DNA of 10,415 nt from DATNPH01 sp036703315 (GCA_036703315.1 DATNPH010000009.1:1-10415); one strand, 5' to 3'. Positions 1 to 6,893 are shown, counted from the stretch's first letter. Made by a program: numbers and translations. The notes: generated by a model from the letters alone, not told the origin.

Positions 1-18
1 AAGCCGATCGCAACGCCT

Positions 19-3000
19 CTATTGAATCAGTGAATCTTCCAACTCCACTGCACCCAGCGCTTTTAGCGTAGCTTTCTGGGCATCCGTTAAACCCGTGACA
101 CCTGTAATGTTCATGCCTTCGTAGGGTTTGGGGACTGGTAGTGTTTTTAGGCAATCGCCCGTCTTTGCATCCCAAAGCTTAATCGTCTCATCTTGGCTAG
201 CACTGGCTATGCTGTGACCATCCGGACTGAAGGCAACCGACCATACCCAATTGTCGTGTCCCTGGAGAACTTTCAGGCATTCACCAGTACTAACATCCCA
301 CAACCTCACTGTTTGGTCATGACTGCCACTTGCCAACCTTGTGCCATCAGGACTAAACATCACTGAGACCACCATGCTGTCGTGTCCCTGCATAGTTTTC
401 AGGCATTGTCCCGTACTGACATCCCAAACCTTCACGGTATTGTCAGCACTGGCAGAAGCCATGATGTTATCAGAAGGACTAAATGCAACTGACCAAACCC
501 AACTTGCATGTCCGGTGCAAGTTCTCAAGACTTCCCCTGTCGTGCTATCCCATAACTTTACGGTACTATCAGCACTGGCAGAAGCCAGGATATTACCAGA
601 AGGACTAAACGCAACTCTAAACACCCAACCCTGGTGTTCGCTGCAAGTTTTGAGACACTGCCCTGTTTTGATATTCCAAAGCTTTACAGTATAGTCGCCA
701 CTGCTACTTGCCAACGTTTTACCATCAGGACTTATAGCGACTCCCCAAGTCCCAACAGTATGACCTTGAAAAGTTTTAAGGCACTGTCCTGTCGTAGCAT
801 CCCATAACTTTACGCTCGTGTCATAAGAGCTAGCTGCTATAAGATGACCATCCGGGCTATAGGCAATGGATAGGATTCGAGGACTATGTTCGAGTAAGCT
901 TTTAAGACACTGCCCCGTTTTGGCATTCCAAAGCCTGAGTGAGCGATCGCCACTGGCAAACGTCTCACCTTGAGGAGATAAAGCGACTGAATACACTGGG
1001 CTGGTTTGCCCGTACACAGTTTTCAGACATTGACCTGTGTTGGCATCCCACAGTTTGAGTGTATAGTCTTCACTACAACTCGCTACAGTTTTGCCATCAG
1101 GACTAAAAGCAACTGATGAAACCCGGTCGGTATGTGCTTGTAGTGTTTTAAGACACTGACCTGATAAAACGTCCCACAATCTCACTGTCGAGTCTTCACT
1201 AGAACTGGCTAAGGTTTTGCCGTTAGGACTAAAGGCAATTGACAACACTCGTTTTGTATGTGCTTGGCAGATGCGGAAACACTCCCCTGTATTGATATCC
1301 CAGCAACGTACCAAGGAATCATTACCGCCACTAGCTAGTATTTTGCCATCGGGGCTGAAGGCAACTGACTGGACTTGGTTGTTATCACTCTGGAATGTTT
1401 TTAGGCATTGTCCTGTACTGACATCCCATAGCTTCATGGTATTATCAGCACCGCTACTGGCTAAAGTCCGACATTGAGGACTGAACGCAACTGACCACAC
1501 TTGACCTAGGTGTGCTTGCAACGTCTTTAAGCATTGTCCAGTGTTCAAATCCCAACAGCGCAAAGTTCCGTCACCACTACCACTTGCTAGGCTGTGACCA
1601 TCTCGGCTGAAAGCAACTGACCATGCATTGCCGATATGTCCTTGCAATACCTTAAGACATTCCCCAGTGCTGCAATCCCATAACTTTACAGTACCGTCTG
1701 CACTGCCACTAGCGAGCATTCGGCTATCTGGACTGAAGACAACAGAAAACACTAAACTAGCGTGTCCTTTGTTAGTTATTAATAGCTGAGTCTCTGGGAG
1801 TTGCCATAAGTGAATGTCACCGTTTGTACCGCCCATCGCTAGCAGCTTTCCATTTGGACTAATGGCAACTGACAAACCACTACCAAAGTTTTCAGCAAAA
1901 ACAGAAGTAGCTAAATCAGCACCAGCAAAGTTTATTTGATGTAAATTGGCATCTTGTAAATAAGCTTGCCAAACCGTTAAATTAGAAAAATCCCAGCCGC
2001 TTAAATCTGTCTGCATATGCCGCAGTAAATTAATAACATTACCTGCTGCATATCCAGTTTCCCGTGCTGGCTTTCCTCGCAGGGATATAAGAATGAGATT
2101 GAGCTGATTTTCTAGCGATCGCGAGCTTTCAAAATTCGAGAGCAGCCGCTTAGCAATGGGGTTGAGGATAAGGCGAGATTGAGTATCCCTCACATAGTCT
2201 TTTGCTTGGGCTTTGAGCACAGCATGGCTCTTGAAAAGGTCAATTTTGGTGGTAGTTATCTCTTGACAGACCTGTTCGATTAACTGTTGTGTCACGTATT
2301 CCATGACAACAGGTTGTTGGGTGAAGCCATCTGAGTTTTTTTCAATAAGCGTAGGCGTAGCCTTCTCGATTAGAGATCGCCTCGCAAGAGAAGCAAAAGC
2401 CTCTAGGAATTCAGTTGGTGAGAGTTCTCTTACTAAATCTTTATGCAATCCTAACAAGGAAACTGGCTCTCGATCGATAGCGATCCAGTACATCAGCTCT
2501 TTTTCTAAATCAGATAGGCGATTGAACTGTCGATCTAAAAGATTGCGAATATCATCAAAGACTAACGTACCTTGGGTTAATAATTCTAAGAATTTAGAAA
2601 CACTAGTATCAAATAAATCTCGAATGATCGAAGCTACCATCTTTAATGCCAAGGGATTTCCCCCATAGTGTTCGATCAGAACTTTCCATTCGGATTGTGA
2701 CCCAGAAAAATCACCCTTGACTTGAAAAATTTTCTGTACTGCTGCTGAGGATAAACCAGGCAGTTGTAATGAGCGAACAGGTAAGGTTTCGCCTTCCTGT
2801 GTTGTTAGTTCTTTCGGTTTTTCCCGGCTGGTTAACACGAGGGTACTTTTATGGGGCGTTTCTGCCAGACATGTGAAGAGTTGAGCATAACCCTCATATC
2901 CTTCTCGATAGCCACCCGTGCGTTGGCGTAGCCCGCCACAGGCATCGCCCTCACGTAAAATCGATTCGGCATTATCGAGAACCAAAAGACAGCGCGAAGC

Positions 3001-3699
3001 TCGTAAATATGCAAGAAGTTGCGAGACTCTACCGTCTAATGTATCCGGAAAAACAGTTTCCTTTTGCTGGGATAGGAATTGAATCAGATTTGCTAGAAGG
3101 TCGAGGATAGGAGGAGCGTTTCGCAGACTTCGCCAGATGACATAATCAAAATGCTCCTGGATGCGTTCTGCTATCTTGACGGAAATCGCAGTTTTGCCAA
3201 TGCCGCCCATACCGAATACCATCACTAAGCGGCAGCGATCGCGCACAATCCACTGCTCTAACTTGGCTAGTTCTTCGGCACGTCCATAGAAATCAGAGAC
3301 ATCGATCGCTTCTCCCCAATCTTGACACCTATTGGCAGTTACTCCTTCAGCAGCGATCAAGTGAGTAGTAGCGTCACTTTGATAGGCTTGAGTATTTCTA
3401 CTCTCATTAGTAGGTGTACTGTTTGATGGTGCTACGATTACTGACACCTGTTGTGCCTTTCGCCGCAGGACTGAGTGAACATTACTCTTGGTAACCTTTT
3501 CCCCAAATACCCGACTGAGTAGTTGCCACAACTGAAAGCCAACAAACTTGATGTACTCGTAATCATAACCAGCGCTCTTTGCCATTTCTGGATAAGAGCA
3601 TCCTTGCCAAGTCTGCCGAAATACTAGCGCTTGAATATCGTTGAGAGGCTCCTGTTGAAGAACTGAGTCTAAAAAAAGGAGTGCTTCGTCAACTGTCAT
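19..3699 (-). CDS. NB-ARC (STAND) ATPase with N-terminal HTH-like domain and 14 WD40 repeats
   Basis: A 1226-aa protein, probably a cytoplasmic signalling switch that senses a partner through its propellers and assembles on ATP binding. Residues 1-85 resemble the HTH-like N-terminal domain found on many cyanobacterial STAND/vWA-MoxR-associated proteins. The NB-ARC core spans about 135-480: Walker A GMGGIGKT (163-170), Walker B LLVLDN (238-243), the sensor-like LVLTSRE (287-293), a GLPL-equivalent GGNPLALK (346-353) and VMEYVT (465-470) near the usual MHD position. A helical linker with a few pentapeptide-like turns (565-600) leads into 14 WD40 units of about 42 aa (605-1190), enough for two seven-bladed propellers. 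The tail contains YEGMNITGVTGLT, which I associate with cyanobacterial NB-ARC/WD40 proteins. The ATG at 3699 has no close Shine-Dalgarno; a GGAG lies about 20 nt upstream. It is divergent from the patatin gene. Family call is secure; the cellular role (regulation, defence or cell death) is inference. Confidence 0.93.
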   Translation of the reverse strand: MTVDEALLFLDSVLQQEPLNDIQALVFRQTWQGCSYPEMAKSAGYDYEYIKFVGFQLWQLLSRVFGEKVTKSNVHSVLRRKAQQVSVIVAPSNSTPTNESRNTQAYQSDATTHLIAAEGVTANRCQDWGEAIDVSDFYGRAEELAKLEQWIVRDRCRLVMVFGMGGIGKTAISVKIAERIQEHFDYVIWRSLRNAPPILDLLANLIQFLSQQKETVFPDTLDGRVSQLLAYLRASRCLLVLDNAESILREGDACGGLRQRTGGYREGYEGYAQLFTCLAETPHKSTLVLTSREKPKELTTQEGETLPVRSLQLPGLSSAAVQKIFQVKGDFSGSQSEWKVLIEHYGGNPLALKMVASIIRDLFDTSVSKFLELLTQGTLVFDDIRNLLDRQFNRLSDLEKELMYWIAIDREPVSLLGLHKDLVRELSPTEFLEAFASLARRSLIEKATPTLIEKNSDGFTQQPVVMEYVTQQLIEQVCQEITTTKIDLFKSHAVLKAQAKDYVRDTQSRLILNPIAKRLLSNFESSRSLENQLNLILISLRGKPARETGYAAGNVINLLRHMQTDLSGWDFSNLTVWQAYLQDANLHQINFAGADLATSVFAENFGSGLSVAISPNGKLLAMGGTNGDIHLWQLPETQLLITNKGHASLVFSVVFSPDSRMLASGSADGTVKLWDCSTGECLKVLQGHIGNAWSVAFSRDGHSLASGSGDGTLRCWDLNTGQCLKTLQAHLGQVWSVAFSPQCRTLASSGADNTMKLWDVSTGQCLKTFQSDNNQVQSVAFSPDGKILASGGNDSLVRCWDINTGECFRICQAHTKRVLSIAFSPNGKTLASSSEDSTVRLWDVLSGQCLKTLQAHTDRVSSVAFSPDGKTVASCSEDYTLKLWDANTGQCLKTVYGQTSPVYSVALSPQGETFASGDRSLRLWNAKTGQCLKSLLEHSPRILSIAYSPDGHLIAASSYDTSVKLWDATTGQCLKTFQGHTVGTWGVAISPDGKTLASSSGDYTVKLWNIKTGQCLKTCSEHQGWVFRVAFSPSGNILASASADSTVKLWDSTTGEVLRTCTGHASWVWSVAFSPSDNIMASASADNTVKVWDVSTGQCLKTMQGHDSMVVSVMFSPDGTRLASGSHDQTVRLWDVSTGECLKVLQGHDNWVWSVAFSPDGHSIASASQDETIKLWDAKTGDCLKTLPVPKPYEGMNITGVTGLTDAQKATLKALGAVELEDSLIQ
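132..1887 (-). repeat. 14 tandem WD40 units (126-bp period)
   Basis: The 3' part of the NB-ARC gene is a tandem array with a 126-bp (42-codon) period. Most units read roughly V-x-SVAFSPDG-x-x-LAS-x-S-x-D-x-TVKLWD-x-x-TGQCLKT-x-x-x-H. The first unit is degenerate (IHLWQLPE) and the eighth is about two residues short (GDRSLRLWN). Identity reaches nucleotide level between neighbouring units: the stretches starting at 443 and 569, exactly 126 bp apart, share a run of about 20 bases. This suggests recent duplication or gene conversion. Confidence 0.9.
2338..2363 (-). repeat. Second small-dispersed-repeat-like in-frame insert
   Basis: On the plus strand, GCGTAGGCGTAGCC (2349-2362) matches GCGTTGGCGTAGCC (2920-2933) at 13 of 14 positions. 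In the protein it lies in ATPT, between two copies of the tetrapeptide LIEK (443-446 and 451-454). I recall relatives having one LIEK-like motif before the FTQQP-VVMEYV segment, so about 8 residues look inserted. The two LIEK copies use different codons (CTAATCGAGAAG and CTTATTGAAAAA), so a recent target duplication is not proven. Confidence 0.45.
2920..2943 (-). repeat. 24-bp in-frame palindromic insert, small-dispersed-repeat-like
   Basis: Read on the gene strand, this 24-bp block starts GCCTGTGGCGGGC and ends TACGCCAACGC, with internal GGCG/CGCC complementarity. It encodes ACGGLRQR (residues 253-260) between the Walker B strand and the conserved GGYREGYEGY segment, where I recall relatives reading directly from a short GD-type loop into YREGYEGY. 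The length is divisible by three, so the frame is kept. It resembles the very small mobile repeats reported from Nostoc/Anabaena-type genomes; the exact family was not verified. Confidence 0.6.
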
Positions 3700-3739
3700 C
3701 TATTTACATAAAGTCTACTACTCCGATAGTAGCGCCAAG

Positions 3740-3843
3740 TTAGAGATTCTCTCTGTACGTTTCCCGCATGGTTCCGGTGGGGTAATCCGCAACAGTAGAG
3801 TGATTGATTTCCTGAGCTCCAGGATAATCCACAGCCGAAATAC
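3740..3843 (-). pseudogene. Coding-like remnant upstream of the NB-ARC gene
   Basis: This short minus-strand open stretch ends at a TAA (3742-3740) and reads as plausible protein, with DYPGAQEINHSTVADYPTGT followed by MRETYRENL. It has no start codon of its own in view and is closed upstream by a stop. It looks like the C-terminal end of a lost gene rather than a leader of the NB-ARC gene. I do not recognise the family. Support is only the protein-like composition. Confidence 0.25.
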
Positions 3844-3846
3844 TAA

Positions 3847-3971
3847 CTATTTATAACTTTTTCTCACGGTCGCAATCACAATGTCCGGGTTATTACTGAA
3901 TCAGGGTTGATTGAAGCCATTGATCTTATCCCTTTGAATTTAGTCTGGCAAGATTTAGAGAGACAAAAATT
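3847..3971 (+). pseudogene. Coding-like remnant just before the patatin gene
   Basis: The plus strand is open in one frame from after the stop at 3844-3846, through VRVITESGLIEAIDLIPL and NLVWQDLERQKLWL, and on past the patatin start in a different frame until TAA at 4033-4035. The composition is protein-like but there is no start codon with a ribosome binding site. It may be the tail of a deleted gene into which the patatin gene was placed, or chance. I do not recognise the family. Confidence 0.2.
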
Positions 3972-5034
3972 ATGGTTGCCAAGGTCTTTAAAAGAAGAAT
4001 TCTTTCAATTGATGGTGGTGGTATTCGAGGAATAATTCCTGCCATGGTTCTTAACTACATTGAGGAAAGAACGAGAAAGCGAATAGAAACAATGTTTCAC
4101 ATGATTGCTGGAACTTCAACCGGAGGAATTCTAGCTTTAGGTTTGACAAAGCGTAATTCAGATTCTAGTAGTAATTATGAGGCAGAATATACTGCTGCTG
4201 AACTTATAGATTTTTATCGCAAGTACGGAAAGAAAATTTTCAGTGAATATATCCCAAGTCATATAGATGATTTAGTACAACCGAAGTTTAATCCGATAGG
4301 CAAGCAAGAAGTTTTGACGAATCTTTTAGGTGAAGCTCGTATTGAACATGCTTTACGGGAAGTCTTTATTACAAGTTATGATATCGAATTGCGAACACCT
4401 GTTTTTTTTCACAAGCAACTATAAAGCAGAGGAAACTGACAGCTTAGACAGTCGCAAGATATGTAGAGGATTCACAATGGTTAACGCAGCAATGGCAACC
4501 TCTGCTGCACCAACATTCTTCCCTCCTTATAAGCTTAAAACAGTTCATCGGACTTCAGAAGATTACTATGCCTTAGTAGATGGTGGGATTTTTGCAAATA
4601 ATCCTACTTCATTAGCGCTGATGGAGACAATGATTTCTTATAAGAGAAAGATTGGGCAGGAACTACAACGAGATGACACGCTTATTGTTTCTTTGGGTAC
4701 TGGATCGTTAACTAGAAAGTACAAATATCAAGACGCAAAAAATTGGGGGCAGCTCAAATGGGCACTTCCCCTACTTAATATTGTCTTTGATGGACAGAGT
4801 GAGTCTGTTGCTTATCAGTTTAATCAATTAATGATTACTAAGGGAGATTGCAGAAACTACTATCGCTTTCAAGTGCCATTAAGTGCTGATGATGGTCACG
4901 ATCACATGGATAATGCAAGTCCAGGTAATATTGAGTATTTAGAGGAACTTGGCAAAATATTGATTGAACAACGAAGGGAGAGCTTAAACCAGTTATGTGA
5001 AGTTCTTTGTCAACCTTTAGAAGAAAATAATTGA
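3972..5034 (+). pseudogene. Patatin-like phospholipase, split by a +1 frameshift in a T8 run
   Basis: Patatin-like lipases are Ser-Asp dyad acyl hydrolases acting on membrane phospholipids or acyl-lipids. The first frame (3972-4424) gives the oxyanion-hole motif DGGGIRG (residues 14-20) and nucleophile elbow GTSTG (Ser49). It then runs into HKQL-stop right after the T8 run at 4402-4409. The other frame continues the family sequence (FFTSNYK, then MVNAAMATSAAPTFFPP) and carries catalytic Asp in VDGGIFANNP (Asp203 of the joined protein). Dropping one T joins GTT-TTT-TTC-ACA smoothly and gives 353 aa, a normal length with every catalytic motif kept. The ATG follows a weak GAGAGA site. As written, the product would be a 150-aa fragment lacking the Asp. 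Options are a real null mutation, slippage at T8 restoring the frame, or a sequencing error. Divergent from the NB-ARC gene. The fold resembles CBASS-type phospholipases, but no nucleotidyl cyclase is in view. Confidence 0.88.
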
Positions 5035-5044
5035 GGTAATTACT

Positions 5045-5066
5045 GAGTATTTACTAATAAACACTC
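5045..5066 (+). terminator. Stem-loop just after the patatin gene
   Basis: GAGTATTTA, loop CTAA, then TAAACACTC forms a 9-bp stem with one A-C mismatch, starting 10 nt after the patatin stop. It lacks a following T-run, so termination is uncertain; it could instead protect the transcript 3' end. Confidence 0.35.
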
Positions 5067-5105
5067 ATTCTGGAATGCACAGTTTGTTAGCGATAGTGAA
5101 AGATT

Positions 5106-5227
5106 GCGATCGCTTTCTGTTTCTCTGCAATAGTAGAGGGCGATCGCCTCATTCTCACCTACTGCACTCCTAAATAGTACAGACAATCGCTACTATTGTG
5201 CCAGTTGGAATGGTGCGGAGCGATCGC
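5106..5227. repeat. Three HIP1 octamers in the patatin-sigma gap
   Basis: GCGATCGC occurs at 5106-5113, 5140-5147 and 5220-5227, three of the eleven exact copies in the window packed into 122 bp. HIP1 is the highly iterated palindrome of cyanobacterial genomes. The first copy sits inside a weak GAAAG/CTTTC hairpin (5098-5117). I see no gene in 5035-5279 and no convincing promoter for the sigma gene. Confidence 0.8.
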
Positions 5228-5279
5228 AGGGACTGACTAATCCATCAATAGCATTAGGGTTATTCAAACAAGAAGACAA

Positions 5280-5984
5280 ATGAAACTAAAGAGCCGCATT
5301 ACCAGTCAATCTTCTATTTGGGAGAGCAATCCCGAAAGGTTTTCGGAGGAACAGTTACCTTATCTGGTTGCACAAGCTTGTCAACATCCAGCCGGAAGCG
5401 CCCAACGTCAGAAAAACTTAACTAAAATTATTCGGTTAGCCGCAAACAAACTTTGGAAAGAAAATACACCTTACTATCAAGACGCTTTGCAACAGACATG
5501 GCTGTATTTTTGCCATAATATCTGCGAAGGAAACAGGGGTAAACCCTACGACCTCAATCGTAGCAGTGTCGTCACCTGGCTGAATTTCTACCTGAAGCAA
5601 CGGCTCCGCGATTGCTACGTAAACAAGCAAAAGGAGACACTCACAACAGTTTCAACACCACTTGGGCAGTTCGATTCAGGCGAAACTAATCAAAATGTTG
5701 ACCCTGTAGAAAATATTCCAGCTAATCCTAACGTTCCTCCACTACTTGAAGACATAAGAAGCTGGGCTAAAACCGATCCAGAGGGTGAATTACGCCGTAT
5801 CCACATCGCGAATCATCCAGAGGTGACTTGCCAAGTGTTAATCCTGCGACGCTTGCCCCCAGAAGTGAACTGGAAAAATCTCGCCGCAGAATTCAACTTG
5901 TCAGTTTCGACATTGAGCAGTTTTTACCAGCGCCAGTGTCTGCCCTACTTGCGTAAATTTGCTGAATCACAGGGATATCTTTAA
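5280..5984 (+). CDS. Divergent sigma-70 family RNA polymerase sigma factor-like protein
   Basis: A 234-aa protein without membrane segments, likely acting with RNA polymerase. Residues 55-112 look like sigma region 2: an acidic/aromatic helix (YYQDALQQTWLYFCHNI) followed by a basic aromatic helix (VVTWLNFYLKQRLRD). A polar, proline-rich linker (120-160) leads to a region-4-like helix-turn-helix at 182-228 (VLILRRLPP, then NWKNLAAEFNLSVSTLSSFY). That is the order and approximate size of short sigma-70 factors, and I recall similar orphan factors in cyanobacteria. The ATG at 5280 follows a purine-rich AAGAAGACAA. No anti-sigma gene is adjacent; the neighbour downstream is a small secreted-protein gene behind a strong hairpin. 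Similarity is by pattern; a non-sigma HTH protein is the alternative. Confidence 0.72.
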   Translation: MKLKSRITSQSSIWESNPERFSEEQLPYLVAQACQHPAGSAQRQKNLTKIIRLAANKLWKENTPYYQDALQQTWLYFCHNICEGNRGKPYDLNRSSVVTWLNFYLKQRLRDCYVNKQKETLTTVSTPLGQFDSGETNQNVDPVENIPANPNVPPLLEDIRSWAKTDPEGELRRIHIANHPEVTCQVLILRRLPPEVNWKNLAAEFNLSVSTLSSFYQRQCLPYLRKFAESQGYL

Positions 5985-5987
5985 ATA

Positions 5988-6017
5988 GAAAGTCCCCTGC
6001 ATTGCAGGAGAACTTTC
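5988..6017 (+). terminator. Strong stem-loop 3 nt after the sigma-like gene
   Basis: GAAAGT (5988-5993) pairs with ACTTTC (6012-6017), and CCTGC (5996-6000) with GCAGG (6004-6008). A small internal loop (CC opposite AGA) lies between them and ATT forms the apex. Eleven pairs directly after the stop codon suggest a terminator or attenuator before the next gene. There is no T-tract afterwards, so efficiency is uncertain. Confidence 0.45.
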
Positions 6018-6107
6018 GCCTAAACAACAGAAACTACGTACTTTGTTGAGGTATCGAAACAACAAATGTACTCAGGAATTGTCCATAAATCAATAGGATA
6101 AAATACA

Positions 6108-6466
6108 ATGAAACGCTTTGTTAGTTTACTCACAGCACTTCCTACTGGTGCTTTTAGCATCTGTCGTAGTTGCTCAAAATAGCCCTAATGAAATATGTGC
6201 TGGTTCATCAGTGCCACAGGGTTGGATAGTAGTTAATGATGACTGGAATCCCATGACTTGTGGAAGACCATCGATACGAATCTCCAATGTGTGGCTAATC
6301 GAACGTTACAACAACAAACCTCTTGGTTGGACAATGAGCGTCTTGCTCGACTGCTCCCACTCCATCTGGATGGTTGGAAACTCAACGAGATTGGAGTCCA
6401 CTCGCGTGTGGACGCCCTTCCTTTTCATCTATCAAGAACGTGAAACAAATAAGGAGGATACGATAA
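6108..6466 (+). pseudogene. Small secreted double-repeat protein, broken by two +1 frameshifts
   Basis: ATG at 6108 follows an AGGAT site at good spacing and starts MKRFVSLLTAL, then runs into a stop after 24 codons. Removing one C at 6141/6142 continues with LLVLLASVVVAQNSPNEIC, a textbook signal peptide with likely cleavage near Ala22. Removing one T at 6343/6344 continues with MSVCSTAPTPSGW to TAA at 6464-6466. The repaired protein is 118 aa. Its mature part contains two copies of one repeat: C-x5-P-x-GW-x5-DW-[NS]-P-x-x-CGRPS-x-x-x-x-[x]-NV (from Cys30 and from Cys79). The match of the second copy in a third reading frame is strong evidence that both frame breaks are real or artefactual single-base gains in one gene. 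Similar short secreted proteins exist in cyanobacteria; function unknown to me. It follows the sigma-like gene on the same strand. Confidence 0.8.
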
Positions 6467-6544
6467 GTTATCCATAGCAGCAAATCGGTAAAAAATCAGT
6501 GCATTTAGGAGAATTTATAGCTGTCTTGCTTTGAACTGGAAAGC

Positions 6545-6611
6545 CCTCCTTTAAGCCTGCCTCCCGATTGTTGTCCGGAGGCTTTATTGGTTGAGATGCT
6601 TTTAAGGGAGG
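6545..6611 (+). terminator. Nested stem-loop downstream of the secreted-protein gene
   Basis: Inner hairpin: GCCTCC (6559-6564) pairs with GGAGGC (6577-6582), followed by TTTATT, like a weak intrinsic terminator. Outer helix: CCTCCTTTAAG (6545-6555) pairs with the complementary strand at 6601-6611 (TTTAAGGGAGG) over 11 positions with two G-T wobbles. The inner hairpin alone would suffice for a terminator; the outer helix makes a larger folded RNA possible. Confidence 0.45.
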
Positions 6612-6690
6612 AGCGATCGCTCACTCAAATACTACCGTCAGTTTCCCATATCTCAACACGCGATTGCTGCAAATCGATGCTACATCACCT

Positions 6691-6722
6691 CAATCAGAAA
6701 AGCTGCCAATCAGGAAAGCTGC
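6691..6722. repeat. 2 x 16-bp tandem direct repeat
   Basis: CAATCAGAAAAGCTGC (6691-6706) is followed immediately by CAATCAGGAAAGCTGC (6707-6722), differing at one base. It lies in the 472-bp gap before the desaturase operon. No open reading frame is convincing there. It could be a decayed short tandem repeat or paired binding sites. Confidence 0.7.
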
Positions 6723-6748
6723 ACATCGCTTTTGTTTAGATCTATAAG

Positions 6749-6875
6749 AATGGCACTAGGATAAGGATGATCGCACACCGCGAGTGGATCGCTGTTCATT
6801 GTTGATCGCTCATTGGAGGAGCGCATAGACTATGAACCATGAACAACGGATTTGTCGTCTTAAGTTAGTGCCATT
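6749..6875. mobile_element. 127-bp inverted-repeat-bounded stretch, possible MITE or IS remnant
   Basis: AATGGCACTA (6749-6758) is exactly inverted as TAGTGCCATT (6866-6875). Inside, GTTCATTGTT (6794-6803) and AACCATGAAC (6835-6844) form a second inverted pair with one mismatch. There is no transposase. TATAAG occurs on both flanks (6743-6748 and 6884-6889), but the right copy is 8 bp from the inverted repeat, so it is not a clean target duplication. A regulatory structure upstream of the operon is the alternative. Confidence 0.35.
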
Positions 6876-6893
6876 TCACCACTTATAAGGAAA

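Noticed and set aside
341..694. Plus-strand open frame opposite the WD40 array (also 1217-1477 and 2303-2668)
   Set aside because: These are antisense shadows of the NB-ARC/WD40 gene; their 42-residue internal repeats simply mirror the WD40 period.
132..1887. CRISPR-like array in the left part
   Set aside because: The regular 126-bp period is coding WD40 repeats; there is no repeat-spacer alternation.
3972..5034. CBASS anti-phage operon with a CapV-like lipase
   Set aside because: The DGGGIRG/GTSTG motifs fit, but no CD-NTase, ubiquitin-like or peptidase gene is adjacent; the neighbours are an NB-ARC ATPase and a sigma-like factor.
6258..6443. 61-aa reading from a TTG at 6258
   Set aside because: It overlaps the same gene in a frame that matches neither repeat; it has no ribosome binding site.
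6118..6477. 119-aa reading from a TTG at 6118 as a separate gene
   Set aside because: It is the middle frame of the broken 6108-6466 gene. Its start is inside the real signal peptide and its C-terminal 40 residues leave the repeat pattern after the second frame break.
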